A stretch of DNA of 64,000 bases from Chloroflexota bacterium (GCA_013388685.1 JACAET010000052.1:62001-126000); one strand, 5' to 3'. Shown: positions 1 through 9,052, counted from the first letter of the stretch. A program made the numbers and translations. The notes: generated by a model not told the origin, from the letters alone.

Positions 1-792
1 CTCATGATCCCCCGTGATGATTAACTGCGTGTCGGGAACCTGCGCCAAAATCAGGGGAAAGACCTCCCCCACAAACCAGGTCATCGCCTCGTAATTGACG
101 CGGTACTTGAACGGTCCGCTGAAAATGAGCGTATTCGCCCGCTTCTCCACCCCGACTTGTGGATACTCCTCCACATTCAGGCAATTGGGAATAACTTCTA
201 CCCTTCCGCGATACTGCGGCGAGTTGCGCGCCAGCAACTCGCGCTCGCGCTCGGAAGCCATCACCACCAGCCGAAAACGGCTGAGGAGGCGGGAAAGGTA
301 CAGGCGGAGTTTGAACCAGGTCAGGGCGCGGCGGAGGCGGATCTTTCCATCCGCCGAAAATGCCTGGTCGTGGAACAGCCCGATTTCGAATTCCTCGAAA
401 ACGGCCGGAAGCCCTCGAAAATACGGCGCATACGCCGCCATCTGCAACTGCGAGGCGATCACCAGGTCAAACTTTTCTGCGGTCAATGCCTGGGTGATTG
501 CCGTCGCCATTTCGGGCGAGAAGGTGTCCACCACAGAGCGCGGTTTCAGGCTGAAAAATCCGAGACGGGCGCGGAGGGTGGCGGGATCGAACTCCCGCCA
601 TGGGATGACCTGCACCTTCGAACACACCGCGCGGATTTCGGGCGCTTCGGGACTCACCCCAGCCTGATCCGCGAAACTGAGCAGGGTCACCTCGTGATGT
701 TGACTCAAGCCCCGCAGCAGGTTGTAGATGCGGATCTTTGAGCCGTTGTTCATCGGGTAGGGAAACCAGCGGGAGAGGAAGAGGATTCTCAT
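1..792 (-). CDS. GT4-type glycosyltransferase, partial (C-terminus beyond window)
   Basis: The reading frame is open from the ATG at 792 to the window edge (264 codons), so the C-terminal half is missing. The N-terminus MRILFLSRWFPYPMNNGSK followed by RIYNLLRGLSQHHEVTLLSF is the nucleotide-sugar transferase Rossmann start typical of family GT4 enzymes of the type found in exopolysaccharide clusters. The stretch VIPNCLNVEEY around residue 210 is the usual inter-domain 'PNGVD'-like segment, followed by the start of the second domain (LIFSGPFKYRVN). The E-x7-E catalytic region lies outside the window. Its ATG overlaps the upstream gene's stop by 4 bases (ATGA), so it is the last visible member of the minus-strand operon. 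The sugar transferred cannot be predicted. Confidence 0.85.
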   Translation of the reverse strand, partial: MRILFLSRWFPYPMNNGSKIRIYNLLRGLSQHHEVTLLSFADQAGVSPEAPEIRAVCSKVQVIPWREFDPATLRARLGFFSLKPRSVVDTFSPEMATAITQALTAEKFDLVIASQLQMAAYAPYFRGLPAVFEEFEIGLFHDQAFSADGKIRLRRALTWFKLRLYLSRLLSRFRLVVMASERERELLARNSPQYRGRVEVIPNCLNVEEYPQVGVEKRANTLIFSGPFKYRVNYEAMTWFVGEVFPLILAQVPDTQLIITGDHE

Positions 793-2021
793 TGGGCGAT
801 GCCCTGTAAGTAGGATTCGATGCCGGCGGTCATGCGAAGGAGATCGAACTTTTCGGCAGCGGTCTGGCGGGCTTTTTCTGCCAGACGTTCGCGCAGGGAG
901 GGAGAGTCAATCAGCCGTTTCAACTGGCGGCTCAACGCTTCGGGTTCGTTGGGCGGGAAGGTCAGGGCGTTTTCGCCGTCGGCGAGGATTTCGGCTGCGC
1001 CGCCCACCGCCGTGCCGACTACGACCACGCCCGAAGCCATCGCCTCGACGATGACGCGCCCGAACGGTTCCGCCCAGATGGAAGGGAAGATGAGGATGTC
1101 GAATCGAGGGTAGAGGGAGGGTAAAGCCTCTTTGGGCTGGGCAGGCAAAAAGTCCACGAAGGAGGCGAGGCGCGCCCGCGCGACGAATTCACGGAGAGTC
1201 CGCACATAGTCCGCGTCCCCGTCGCCGATGACGGTCAGTTTGACGTTTTCCACGCCGTAGTGACGGACGATGTGCCCTACTCCTTCGATGGCGGTGTGGA
1301 CTCCTTTTTCGCGGGTGAGCCGCCCGATGTAGAGCAGGGAGAGGCTGGATCGAAGGACTGTCCGCTGGCTCGCAAGGTAGGGACGTGTATCAATGGCGCC
1401 ATAGATGATTTTGGAATGGCGGGGGGTGACGCCCTTGCGCTGGAGTTCAGCTTGCATGAAGGCGGAGGGAAAGAGGGCGTGTTCGACTTTGAGAACAGGG
1501 CGGGGTTCGCGCGCGAGGATGCGGCGGGCAAAGGGACGCAGAAGCAGTTTGGGAAGCCCCGTAAGCGGATTGCGGGCAGGGGCATTCCAGTAGTTCGCGA
1601 ACTGACTGGGGAGGGTGAGCCAGTAGTCGCCAACGTAGTAGGCAACCCTGCCAGGCAGGAGTTCTTCGGCAAGGGCGGGGAGCGAGCGGAGGAAATTCCA
1701 CATACCCCAGAGGAGGATGGCTTCGGGACGGTGGGTTTCGACGGTCTGCCGCAGGAGGGTCAGGTTTTCGCGTTCGCGGCGTTTGCGGCTGGTGAAGAAG
1801 TGGAAGGCATTGCGGAGCGAGGCGAATTCCATTTCGAGATGCAAGCCGCGCCGCACCCAGGCGGGATCAGGTTCGGGGAGCGAGCCGCGCCCGTGCGTGC
1901 TGGTGAGGACGAGGACGTCGTGCCCGCGGCTGCGCAAACCGTCGGTCACTTCCTGGCACCATTGTTCGTAGCCGCCGCGGCTGGCAGGAGGGTAGAAGTT
2001 GGTGAGAAAGAGCAGTTTCAT
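789..2021 (-). CDS. GT4 family glycosyltransferase
   Basis: A 410-residue retaining GT-B glycosyltransferase, expected in the cytoplasm, adding one sugar to a lipid-linked glycan. The N-terminus MKLLFLTNFYPPASRGGYE has the glycine-rich GGYE turn. The C-terminal domain shows YIGRLTREKGVHTAIEG and then a WAEPFGRVIVEAMASG segment containing the E-x7-E nucleotide-sugar motif. Length is normal for GT4. It overlaps its neighbours by 4 bases on both sides (ATGA), so it is translationally coupled in the operon. It is a paralogue of the protein at 3580-4827, sharing N-terminus, WGMWN motif and overall length. Donor and acceptor are unknown. Confidence 0.9.
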   Translation of the reverse strand: MKLLFLTNFYPPASRGGYEQWCQEVTDGLRSRGHDVLVLTSTHGRGSLPEPDPAWVRRGLHLEMEFASLRNAFHFFTSRKRRERENLTLLRQTVETHRPEAILLWGMWNFLRSLPALAEELLPGRVAYYVGDYWLTLPSQFANYWNAPARNPLTGLPKLLLRPFARRILAREPRPVLKVEHALFPSAFMQAELQRKGVTPRHSKIIYGAIDTRPYLASQRTVLRSSLSLLYIGRLTREKGVHTAIEGVGHIVRHYGVENVKLTVIGDGDADYVRTLREFVARARLASFVDFLPAQPKEALPSLYPRFDILIFPSIWAEPFGRVIVEAMASGVVVVGTAVGGAAEILADGENALTFPPNEPEALSRQLKRLIDSPSLRERLAEKARQTAAEKFDLLRMTAGIESYLQGIAQ

Positions 2022-3253
2022 GCGGGGGTTTTCGGGCGGCGCCGCAGGTTTTTGAGTTGTTGAAGCAGGCGCGGTCCAAGCAGGGATTTGAGCCAGCGGG
2101 AGAGAAGCGTAAGGTTGAAGAGCAGGCGCGGGTCATACTGCACGGTGCGGCGAAAGAAACGGCGTGCCAGGTTGAATTCGCGCGTGCCGTAGGCGAGCAG
2201 CCCCAGCGCGTGGAACATGCGGGCGCGGGCGGCGCGCTGCAGGCGTTTGATTTCGCCAGGGGTGGAGGCGCCGGCAAACAGGCGGTCCATCATGCCGAGC
2301 AGGGGGAGGCTGCTACGCTTCACATTCAGAGATGCCAGGTCGCCCATGCGCCCTTTGGGTTGGTCGCCGCAGCCGAGCTGGTAGTAGGTGTCCACTTCGA
2401 GCAGGAGGCTTGGGCAGATGTTAGCCATTTTCTGGAAACATTCATAGGCGCGTTCGGGGTGACCGTATTGCAGGTATTCCACACACGAGCCGAGGTAGGC
2501 GCGTCCGTAGGCGCGGTGGGCGGTGGAGGCGCCTGCCGAGGCAGGCTCTTCGCCGACGTGTTTCTTCAGGACGGCGAGGCGGGCGGTGAGCATTCGCAGC
2601 GGGTCGGTGGACATGCTCCCTGCGAGGACGCGGTGGCGGGTCAGGATGTGAGGCGAGTGGATGATGCGGAATTTCTTTGCCACCCTGAGCCAGACGTCCC
2701 AGTCTTCGCAGGCGCGCAGGGATTCGTCGAAGAAGCCGACTTCGTCATAGACGCGCCGCCGCAGAAAGACGGATTCGGGGACAAAGAAGTTGCCGTCGAG
2801 CAGGGCAGGATAGAGGTCCGCGGGAGAAACGGGGCGGTTCTCGATTTGCGGCAGGGGATTGTTCGTTTCATCCACGAACTGATAGCCGCAATAGACGCCG
2901 TCAGCCTGGGGGTCTGCCTGCAATGCCGCTACCAGCGTTTCGAGGAAGTTTGGTTCGTACATGTCGTCGGCATCCAGCACGCCGATCAACTCTCCTTTGG
3001 CGGCGCGCAAGCCTGTGTTGCGCGCGGCAGAGAGGCCGGCATTGGTCTGGTAGATGTAGCGGATTTGATCGGCGAAACCTGCCGCCACCTGGGCGCTGTT
3101 GTCGGTCGAGCCGTCGTCCACGACGATGATTTCGAGGGGGCGGTAGGTTTGCGCCAGCACACTGCGAATGGCATCGCCCAGAAAACGGGCATGGTTGTAA
3201 TTGGGGATGATGACGCTGACGAGAGGGGTTTCAGGGGACACGAGAGATTCCAT
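2018..3253 (-). CDS. GT2 family glycosyltransferase with helical C-terminal extension
   Basis: A 411-residue protein. Residues about 10-230 are a GT-A family 2 domain: VSVIIPNYNHARFLGDAI at the start, VVDDGSTDNS as the first Asp motif, LDADDMYEPNF as the DXD-like motif and CEDWDVWLR as the catalytic ED region. The C-terminal third is a helical, TPR-like extension (AYECFQKMANICPS) ending in a basic segment. The same architecture occurs in the two GT2 proteins at 7656-9047 and 12246-13652. The start at 3253 fits the GT2 core; the upstream 326 bases hold a palindromic element rather than a gene, so this gene may begin a separate transcript or be read through from upstream. Confidence 0.88.
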   Translation of the reverse strand: MESLVSPETPLVSVIIPNYNHARFLGDAIRSVLAQTYRPLEIIVVDDGSTDNSAQVAAGFADQIRYIYQTNAGLSAARNTGLRAAKGELIGVLDADDMYEPNFLETLVAALQADPQADGVYCGYQFVDETNNPLPQIENRPVSPADLYPALLDGNFFVPESVFLRRRVYDEVGFFDESLRACEDWDVWLRVAKKFRIIHSPHILTRHRVLAGSMSTDPLRMLTARLAVLKKHVGEEPASAGASTAHRAYGRAYLGSCVEYLQYGHPERAYECFQKMANICPSLLLEVDTYYQLGCGDQPKGRMGDLASLNVKRSSLPLLGMMDRLFAGASTPGEIKRLQRAARARMFHALGLLAYGTREFNLARRFFRRTVQYDPRLLFNLTLLSRWLKSLLGPRLLQQLKNLRRRPKTPA

Positions 3254-3259
3254 TTGGTT

Positions 3260-3452
3260 TTAGAGTCTATCCGAAAAATGTTTTTGCGCCATCCCGCCCG
3301 GACATGAATGTCCGGGCTATCCATCCAAAGCCGTCTGAAGACGGCTAAACCCGGCGATCTAGTCCGCTTAAGCGGACTTTGTACTGGTAGCCCGGAGATT
3401 TATCTCCGGGCGGAGCCGGGATTGCGGGAATTTTCGGATAGGTTCTTAGAGT
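3260..3452. mobile_element. MITE-like element built of four perfect palindromes
   Basis: An 11-bp perfect terminal inverted repeat, CTATCCGAAAA (3267-3277) and TTTTCGGATAG (3431-3441), bounds about 175 bp. TTAGAGT occurs on both flanks (3260-3266 and 3446-3452), compatible with a target-site duplication of 5-7 bp. Inside lie four perfect palindromes, each with a 2-base spacer: 3296-3317 (GCCCGGACAT arm), 3329-3346 (AGCCGTCT arm), 3361-3378 (AGTCCGCT arm) and 3390-3411 (GCCCGGAGAT arm). There is no transposase, so if mobile it would be non-autonomous. Confidence 0.65.
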
Positions 3453-3456
3453 TGAT

Positions 3457-3556
3457 TTGCGTAGAGCGCGTCTTCTAACGCGCGGGTTAGCCAGTGGCGT
3501 TAGAGAACGCCATTTACTCAAGAGAACACCAATTGCTCAAGAGAACGCCGTTACGC
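3457..3556. repeat. Hairpin-rich repeat related to the AGAG-loop family
   Basis: The segment is flanked by TTGCGTA (3457) and TACGCAA (about 3550). It contains a 6-bp stem GCGCGT/ACGCGC (3466-3483) and the hairpin GGCGTT-AGAG-AACGCC (3496-3511), which has the same AGAG loop as the repeats at 4889 and 51751 but a different stem. The phrase CTCAAGAGAAC is also repeated within it. Confidence 0.5.
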
Positions 3557-3579
3557 AAGGTTGCACAGGAAAACGCCGA

Positions 3580-4827
3580 TTATGCAGGGTTTGACGATTG
3601 AATGACTTTCAAGAGATAGGCTTCGAGGTTGGCAACCATTTTGTGGATGTCGAACCGTTCTTCGGCGGTCTGCCTGCCTCCTTCAGCCAGTTTGCGCAGC
3701 AGCGACGGGTCTTCCAGCAGACGGCGAATCTGGCGCGCCAAATCTGCCGCGTCGCCGGGCTGAAAGAGCAGTCCGTTCTCTCCGTGGATGATGGTCTCTG
3801 CCGTGCCGCCGTTCGCCGAGCCGACCACCGCCATGCCGCACGCCAGCCCCTCCTGCATGATGCGCGCCAGCGGCTCTGCCCAAACCGAGGGCAGGAGCAG
3901 GACATCGTACCTGCCCAGGAACTCCGGCAATTGCGGGCGCGGAATCGGCGCATGGAACTCGACCACATCCGACAGTTGATGCTGATCTACGAGACCGTGC
4001 AGACGCGCCTCGTACTGCTGGTGTCCTTTGCCTAAAATGGTGAGATGCAGGCGCTTCCTCTCCTCCGCCGACAACTGACTCAGCGCCTCGAGGATGGTAT
4101 GCACGCCCTTATGCTCCGCCAGAATGCCGACGAAGACCAGCGACAGGATGCCGTCCTTCAATTCGAACGTCCGTTTGCCTGCCTGGGCGAGGTAGTTGGT
4201 CAGGTCCACGCCTTCGTAGATGACGGGCGCATCCTGAAGCGGGACGCCCGCCTCGAGCAGCTGGTCACGCTGGGCGGCGGAACAGCACGGCGCATGCTCG
4301 AACCGAAGCGGGACCTTCTGCCACTCCTCGCGCAGGACGATGCGGGCAGGGATGCGCAGAAGACGCTTGGCAAGGGTTTTGAGCGGCGTGGTGGCGGGGG
4401 CATCCCAGAATTGCTGGTGCATGTTCGCTTCAATGGGCCAGGGGTTGGCAAGGTAGTACACCACACGCGAACCCATCAGCCGCTCCGCCTCCAGCGCCAG
4501 GCTCTTGGACAAATTCCACATGCCCCAGATGAAGACGATGTCGGGCTTTTCCGCCCGGATGAGGCGGCGCAGATGCTGCAAATTCCGCTCGCGGCGGCGC
4601 GGATAGGACCAGGCATCTTTCATTTTGTAGAATTGCAAATCACCCTCCAGCGAGAGCAGGCGGTGGATGTTCCCTTCGGAAAACTCACGCCCGTAGCCGT
4701 AGGTGCTGGTCAAGACCGAGACTTGATGCCCGCGTTGAGCAAATCCTTCCACTGCTTCCTGGCACAGGGCTTCATACCCGCCAATGACGTGCGGGGGATA
4801 CATGTTGGAAAGGAACAAGACGTTCAT
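3580..4827 (-). CDS. GT4 family glycosyltransferase
   Basis: A 415-residue GT-B glycosyltransferase. The N-terminus MNVLFLSNMYPPHVIGGYE closely matches the protein at 789-2021, and the C-terminal domain has FVGILAEHKGVHTILEAL and a WAEPLARIMQEGLACG segment with the E-x7-E motif. Length is typical for GT4. It is preceded by a 220-base gap containing the first AGAG-loop repeat and followed by the palindromic interval, so it stands apart from the tightly coupled genes. The pair of paralogues on either side of the palindromic element suggests an old duplication. Sugar specificity is not predictable. Confidence 0.9.
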   Translation of the reverse strand: MNVLFLSNMYPPHVIGGYEALCQEAVEGFAQRGHQVSVLTSTYGYGREFSEGNIHRLLSLEGDLQFYKMKDAWSYPRRRERNLQHLRRLIRAEKPDIVFIWGMWNLSKSLALEAERLMGSRVVYYLANPWPIEANMHQQFWDAPATTPLKTLAKRLLRIPARIVLREEWQKVPLRFEHAPCCSAAQRDQLLEAGVPLQDAPVIYEGVDLTNYLAQAGKRTFELKDGILSLVFVGILAEHKGVHTILEALSQLSAEERKRLHLTILGKGHQQYEARLHGLVDQHQLSDVVEFHAPIPRPQLPEFLGRYDVLLLPSVWAEPLARIMQEGLACGMAVVGSANGGTAETIIHGENGLLFQPGDAADLARQIRRLLEDPSLLRKLAEGGRQTAEERFDIHKMVANLEAYLLKVIQSSNPA

Positions 4828-4888
4828 TGGGTGAAGTCCATTTCAAAACATTCCATAAACCTTGCGTAGTATTTACAGCGCAAAGTTC

Positions 4889-4953
4889 GACGCTAGAGAG
4901 CGTCTCTTACGCGAGGGCGTACTGTGCGCTCTCTGGCGCACTTTTGCAAGAGT
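4889..4953 (+). repeat. AGAG-loop hairpin repeat, copy 1
   Basis: About 65 bases that match 51751-51814 at roughly 87% with one gap. It holds three consecutive potential hairpins: GACGCT-AGAG-AGCGTC, TACGC-GAGG-GCGTA and GTGCGC-TCTCTG-GCGCAC. In this orientation it is antisense to the flanking glycosyltransferase transcripts. Confidence 0.7.
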
Positions 4954-5047
4954 CCTTTTGATGGAAATTCCTATGGAAGCACCTGCAAATCCAATTCATC
5001 TACGTTCATCTGTGGTTAAAAGAGATTCAAGAACGGATGTTATGCAT

Positions 5048-6340
5048 CTATGCGCTGGCGGCATCGGCAAGCACCGCCTCGAGGCGCAGGATATATTGCT
5101 CCCACGAGTGATAGCGCACGGCATCGTCGCGCGCCTGCCAGCCCAGCCGGTCCCGCAGGGGCGCATCGGCAATCAGCCTCTCGATCGCCGCAGCCAGCGC
5201 CAATTCGTCGCCCGGCGGAACGAGCAGCCCGTTTTCGCCGTCGCGCAGTACGTCCATGATCTGCCCCATCGCGGAGGCGATCACTGCCTTGCCCGAAGCC
5301 ATGTACTCGAAGAGTTTCATGGGCGAGAGCCACATCTCGCGTTCCATTTTGGGGACGGGGACAACGGCAATGTCTGCGGCGTTGATGTAACGCACCACGT
5401 CGGGATGAGAGATGAAGCCCGTAAAGCGCGCCGTTTCGCCCAGTCCCAGTTCGCGGGCGAGGGCGGTCATCCGTTCACGTGCCGCGCCGTCCCCCACCAG
5501 CAGGAGGCGCGCTTCGGGGTGTTCGCTTTGCAGGCGGGCAAAGGCGCGGAGCAGGGTCGTCACATCGTGCCATTGGTAGAAACTGCCGACGAAGACGACG
5601 AGCGGCTGATCGGCCGTCAGCGAGAGGGAGGCTCGGGTTTGCGCGCCCAGGTTCGGGTCGGGTTGGAAGCGTTTCACATCCACGGCGTTGGGCAGGACGA
5701 TGAGTTTATCCGCTGCAACGTTCCACGTCTGCACAAGGTGCCGCCTGGCAATATCCGAAACACACACGATGCGGCGGGCGGTCTCCAGGTTGAAGCGGAG
5801 CAGTTGGCGGGCGCGCCACCGCAGCCAGCCTTTGAGCGGCTTGTCCATGAAGTCGAGTTCGGCGATCTGGTCGGCGTCGAAGAACATTACGTAGGGCAGG
5901 CGCAATGTACGACACGCCATCGCTGCGCCCGCGTTGTACAGGCTGTTACGCTCGAAGACCACGTCATAACCGGGCAGGGCTTGCAGGCAAGCATCGGAAT
6001 AGCGCAGGTTGGAGAAGACATTCAGGTACGGTATGCCGAACGGTTGCTGCAGTTTCCAAACCGCTTTCGAAAGCAGGTCGAACCAGCGGCGTTTCGTCCA
6101 GGTGCGCGGGGCGGTTTGGGTTTTGGTCAGGTCGCTCAGGCAGACTTCCTCCAGCCCGTGCGGCGCCACCCATGTGACGGTATGTCCGCGCCCGCGCAGC
6201 CCCTCGGCGATGTATTTTTGCTGGATGTGCGCGGCGTCGCGCGGATTTTGCCCGCGCATCTCGTCCACCCAGCCCTGATTGGGGAGGCAATGGGCGATTT
6301 TCATGGGACGAGCCGCCGCTTCTTTTTCTGGACCGTTCAC
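5048..6340 (-). CDS. GT4 family glycosyltransferase
   Basis: A 430-residue GT-B glycosyltransferase. I take the GTG at 6340 as start because it overlaps the upstream stop (GTGA) and has GGGAGG seven bases upstream. The alternative ATG at 6304 gives the classical MKIAHCLPNQGW start but lacks a ribosome site. The linker VLPNAVDVKRFQPD, the VFVGSFYQWHDVTTLLRAF start of domain 2 and SPMKLFEYMASGKAVIAS (with the E of the E-x7-E region) are clear. It belongs to the minus-strand polysaccharide operon and probably adds a hexose; the exact sugar is unknown. Confidence 0.9.
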   Translation of the reverse strand: MNGPEKEAAARPMKIAHCLPNQGWVDEMRGQNPRDAAHIQQKYIAEGLRGRGHTVTWVAPHGLEEVCLSDLTKTQTAPRTWTKRRWFDLLSKAVWKLQQPFGIPYLNVFSNLRYSDACLQALPGYDVVFERNSLYNAGAAMACRTLRLPYVMFFDADQIAELDFMDKPLKGWLRWRARQLLRFNLETARRIVCVSDIARRHLVQTWNVAADKLIVLPNAVDVKRFQPDPNLGAQTRASLSLTADQPLVVFVGSFYQWHDVTTLLRAFARLQSEHPEARLLLVGDGAARERMTALARELGLGETARFTGFISHPDVVRYINAADIAVVPVPKMEREMWLSPMKLFEYMASGKAVIASAMGQIMDVLRDGENGLLVPPGDELALAAAIERLIADAPLRDRLGWQARDDAVRYHSWEQYILRLEAVLADAASA

Positions 6341-7659
6341 TGCCGCCTCCCTTCAAGCCTTTTTCTCTCTGCAAGCGTTTCTTCGTAAACGGCGGCGAAG
6401 AAGCGCGCCGCCGCCTTCGCTTCGAAGGGGCTGTTTTCGTAGAATGCGCGCGCTGCGCGACCGAGGCGCTCGCGCAGGGCGGGGTCGTCTGCCAGGAGTG
6501 TGATTTTTTCCGCCAGGCATTGGGGGCTGGCAGGAGGGCACAGCAAGCCGTTTACGCCGTCGCGGATGAGTTCGGGGATGCCGCCCACGTTGGTCGAAAC
6601 GATGGGGCAGCCGTATGCCATCGCTTCGACGATGACCAGCGGCTGACCTTCGAGGACGGAGGAGAGCAGGAAGATGTCGGTGTGGTTCATGATGCGGGTG
6701 AGTTCTTCGCGCCCTGCAAAGGCGCCGGGGAAGATTTCGGCGCCGTTCAAACCGAGGCGCTGTGCCTGTTCGAGCAGTTCGCCGCGTAATTCCCCCTCGC
6801 CATAGACGATGAAGCGGATGTGCGGATGGGTCTGTTTGACGAGGGCGGCTGCTTCGAGCAGGTAGGTCAAGCCTTTGGTGACGTACAGCCGCGCAAGGGT
6901 GGTGACGGTGAATGGATGTGCGGCAGGCTGAGCATAGTTTCTATGCCAGTTGCCCTGAAAGGGGTCCGAAAGAAGCGGCGAGCGCACGACGATGGGACGG
7001 GTCACTTTGCAGACTTCGCGCAATCCCTCGGCGCTTTTTTCGGAGACGGCAACGACACGGTCGGCTTTGTTGATGGTGGATTCAAAGCCTTTCCACCAGT
7101 TGAATTGCGGGTCGGGGGTTTGGTGTTCCTCATACAGGACGGGGATGCCTTTGGCGTGCGCCCAGTCAATGACGAACAGCAGGCTGGTGGTGTAGCCCTG
7201 AATGTGGAGGAGGTCTGGCTTCCAGCGGAGGTTCCACCAGTCGAGCAGGAGACGGGCAAGGGATTTGCGGTAGTCGGGACCGATGAGGCGGTCCATGAGC
7301 CTGCCTTTGGGGAAGTTGTAGGCGCTGGCGCGGGCTTGGGCAAAGGGTTGTCGTTTGAGGAGGGAAACGCCCAGGGCGAGCAAAAGGACGAAGGGGCTGA
7401 GCAGGCGCATGATCCAAAGCAGGAGGCGTTCTTTTGTGTCCCAGTCGGAGGCGGGTTTGGAAATCCATGCGGGGGGCTGCACGAGGGGAATGCCCGCTTG
7501 GGCAAGGCGGCGGGCGTATTGGTTTTCGGGGTTCACCCACGCCGCCGAGAGCCAACTGACTTGCTGTCCCTGCTGTTGGAGTGCGGCGGCGAGGCTGACG
7601 GCATATTCTTCCAGCCCGCCGAAGTCTTGCATGTCATTGGAGACCATGAGAATTTTCAT
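6337..7659 (-). CDS. GT4 family glycosyltransferase
   Basis: A 440-residue GT-B glycosyltransferase, starting MKILMVSNDMQDFGGLEEYA, whose GGLE turn binds the acceptor side in this family. A hydrophobic stretch near residues 80-100 (LSPFVLLLALGVSLL) may place it at the membrane. Domain 2 shows TTLARLYVTKGLTYLLEA and SSVLEGQPLVIVEAMAYG, the E-x7-E region. It overlaps both neighbours by 4 bases, which indicates coupled translation in the operon. The acceptor glycan is unknown. Confidence 0.9.
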   Translation of the reverse strand: MKILMVSNDMQDFGGLEEYAVSLAAALQQQGQQVSWLSAAWVNPENQYARRLAQAGIPLVQPPAWISKPASDWDTKERLLLWIMRLLSPFVLLLALGVSLLKRQPFAQARASAYNFPKGRLMDRLIGPDYRKSLARLLLDWWNLRWKPDLLHIQGYTTSLLFVIDWAHAKGIPVLYEEHQTPDPQFNWWKGFESTINKADRVVAVSEKSAEGLREVCKVTRPIVVRSPLLSDPFQGNWHRNYAQPAAHPFTVTTLARLYVTKGLTYLLEAAALVKQTHPHIRFIVYGEGELRGELLEQAQRLGLNGAEIFPGAFAGREELTRIMNHTDIFLLSSVLEGQPLVIVEAMAYGCPIVSTNVGGIPELIRDGVNGLLCPPASPQCLAEKITLLADDPALRERLGRAARAFYENSPFEAKAAARFFAAVYEETLAERKRLEGRRQ

Positions 7660-9047
7660 ACGGCTGTTCTCGCCAGAGAGCGCAGGAGGATGGAAAGCAC
7701 GCCGCGGTTTCGAAAGTAGAGAGGGTCGCTGCGACAGGCACGCATGACAAGAGAGGGAACTTTTTTATATTCCTGTGAGCGGTACAGGTCGAAGGCGCGG
7801 TTGATGAGGTAGGAGCCTTGCAGTTTGTCGCCGCCGCGCTTTTCGATGCGGTTGAGCAGGGGGGTGAGTTTTTGGAGGACGCGCCGCACTGCCTCTGCGC
7901 CGAATTCGGTGTCGTAGCCGAGCAGGTGGTAGGTGATGAGTTGCATCAGGGGTTCGTCCAGCGGGGGGCGCAGGGCAAGGGCGCGGTCGAAGTGGTGAAG
8001 GGCGGCTTCGTCTCTGCCCCAGATGGCGGCGCGGATGCCCTTCCACAGCCAGCCGCGGGCAACTGCCCAGTCGTATTGTGCGGAGAGCCATGCCAGTTCC
8101 TTCGGCAAGCCCGCAAAGACTTGTTTGAGGAGCGCTTCGTGATCTTCACTTTCGTCGGCGATGCACTCGGAGAGGAGGAAGTCCACCAGTTCACAGGGAG
8201 CGCCTTTGATGACGGAAGGGTCGAGGGCAACGAGTTCGCGGGTGTATTTGTGGGCATGGGCAGTTTCGTTTTGGATGAGCGCCAGCGAGACGATGACCAT
8301 GAGGTGATGTTTGATTGCCATGCGCCCAACCTCTCTGACCTCTTGAGGGCAGCGCGGGTCGGCGAAGACCGCCGCCTGAACCTGTTCCACATCGCGCAGG
8401 CGGCCCGGCAGGTTTTTGCGTCCGCGCCCGGAGTGGTAGCGGCGGTAGTTGAGGGCGCGGTCTATGCCTGCGAATTTGCAGCCAGCCAGGGCGAGGCGGC
8501 AGGGGAAGTCGGTATCTTCGGCGGTGCCGACGGCGGGATCGAACAACCCTGCTTTGAACGCCCAGTCGCGGCGGATGACGGTGTCGCTGGGGGCGAAGGG
8601 GAAGGCGAGGAGCAGGTCTTTCAAGCCGACGGTGAGCGGCGGACGCCACATCTCGCGGATGGTGTTGGCGGAGTGGTTCAGTTCGAAGCGGGCGTTGTAG
8701 GAGACGCCCACTTCGGGGTGTTCCTGCAGAAACCTGACGTGCGCTTCGAGTTTTTCGGGGTGAAAGAGGTCGTCGGCATCGAGCAGGAAGAGGATTTCGC
8801 CTTTGGAGGCGCGGATACCGGTGTTGCGGGCGGCGGAGAGGCGCTGGTTTTGCTCGTGGACGAGGTAGCGGATGCGCGGGTCGTTGAAGCGCGCCATGAC
8901 TTCGTCGGTGTTGTCGGTGGAGGCGTCGTTGACGACGATGATTTCGAAGTGAGGGTAGGTCTGGTTGAGGACGCTTTGAATCGTCTCGGGCAGGAATTCT
9001 GCCTGGTTATAGGCGGGGATGATGACACTGACGAGAGGGGAATTCAT
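7656..9047 (-). CDS. GT2 family glycosyltransferase with helical C-terminal extension
   Basis: A 463-residue protein. I use the ATG at 9047, which begins MNSPLVSVIIPAYNQAEFL directly at the GT-A fold and sits 5 bases after the permease stop; the frame is open further upstream but that part overlaps the permease and has a shadow-frame composition. Motifs: VVNDASTDNTDEV, LDADDLFHPEKL (DXD-like) and GTAEDTDFPCRLALAG. Residues from about 240 form a helical TPR-like extension closely related to that of the protein at 12246-13652 (shared IDRALNYRRYH). Its sugar specificity is unknown. Confidence 0.88.
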   Translation of the reverse strand: MNSPLVSVIIPAYNQAEFLPETIQSVLNQTYPHFEIIVVNDASTDNTDEVMARFNDPRIRYLVHEQNQRLSAARNTGIRASKGEILFLLDADDLFHPEKLEAHVRFLQEHPEVGVSYNARFELNHSANTIREMWRPPLTVGLKDLLLAFPFAPSDTVIRRDWAFKAGLFDPAVGTAEDTDFPCRLALAGCKFAGIDRALNYRRYHSGRGRKNLPGRLRDVEQVQAAVFADPRCPQEVREVGRMAIKHHLMVIVSLALIQNETAHAHKYTRELVALDPSVIKGAPCELVDFLLSECIADESEDHEALLKQVFAGLPKELAWLSAQYDWAVARGWLWKGIRAAIWGRDEAALHHFDRALALRPPLDEPLMQLITYHLLGYDTEFGAEAVRRVLQKLTPLLNRIEKRGGDKLQGSYLINRAFDLYRSQEYKKVPSLVMRACRSDPLYFRNRGVLSILLRSLARTAV

Positions 9048-9052
9048 GGGCG

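Larger units (their letters stand above)
3254..3579. other. Gene-free interval with palindromic repeats
   Basis: No credible coding sequence. It holds a terminal-inverted-repeat element with four internal perfect palindromes (3260-3452) and a second hairpin-rich segment (3457-3556). It separates two minus-strand glycosyltransferase genes that otherwise follow the operon. Confidence 0.8.

Noticed and set aside
3260..3452. Possible CRISPR-like array
   Set aside because: The four palindromes differ in sequence and there are no uniform spacers; no cas genes are nearby.
4862..6388. Long plus-strand reading frame of about 500 codons
   Set aside because: It is antisense to the GT4 gene at 5048-6340, whose motifs are clear. 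The frame has a His/Gln/Gly-rich composition typical of mirror frames in GC-rich DNA and no ribosome site.
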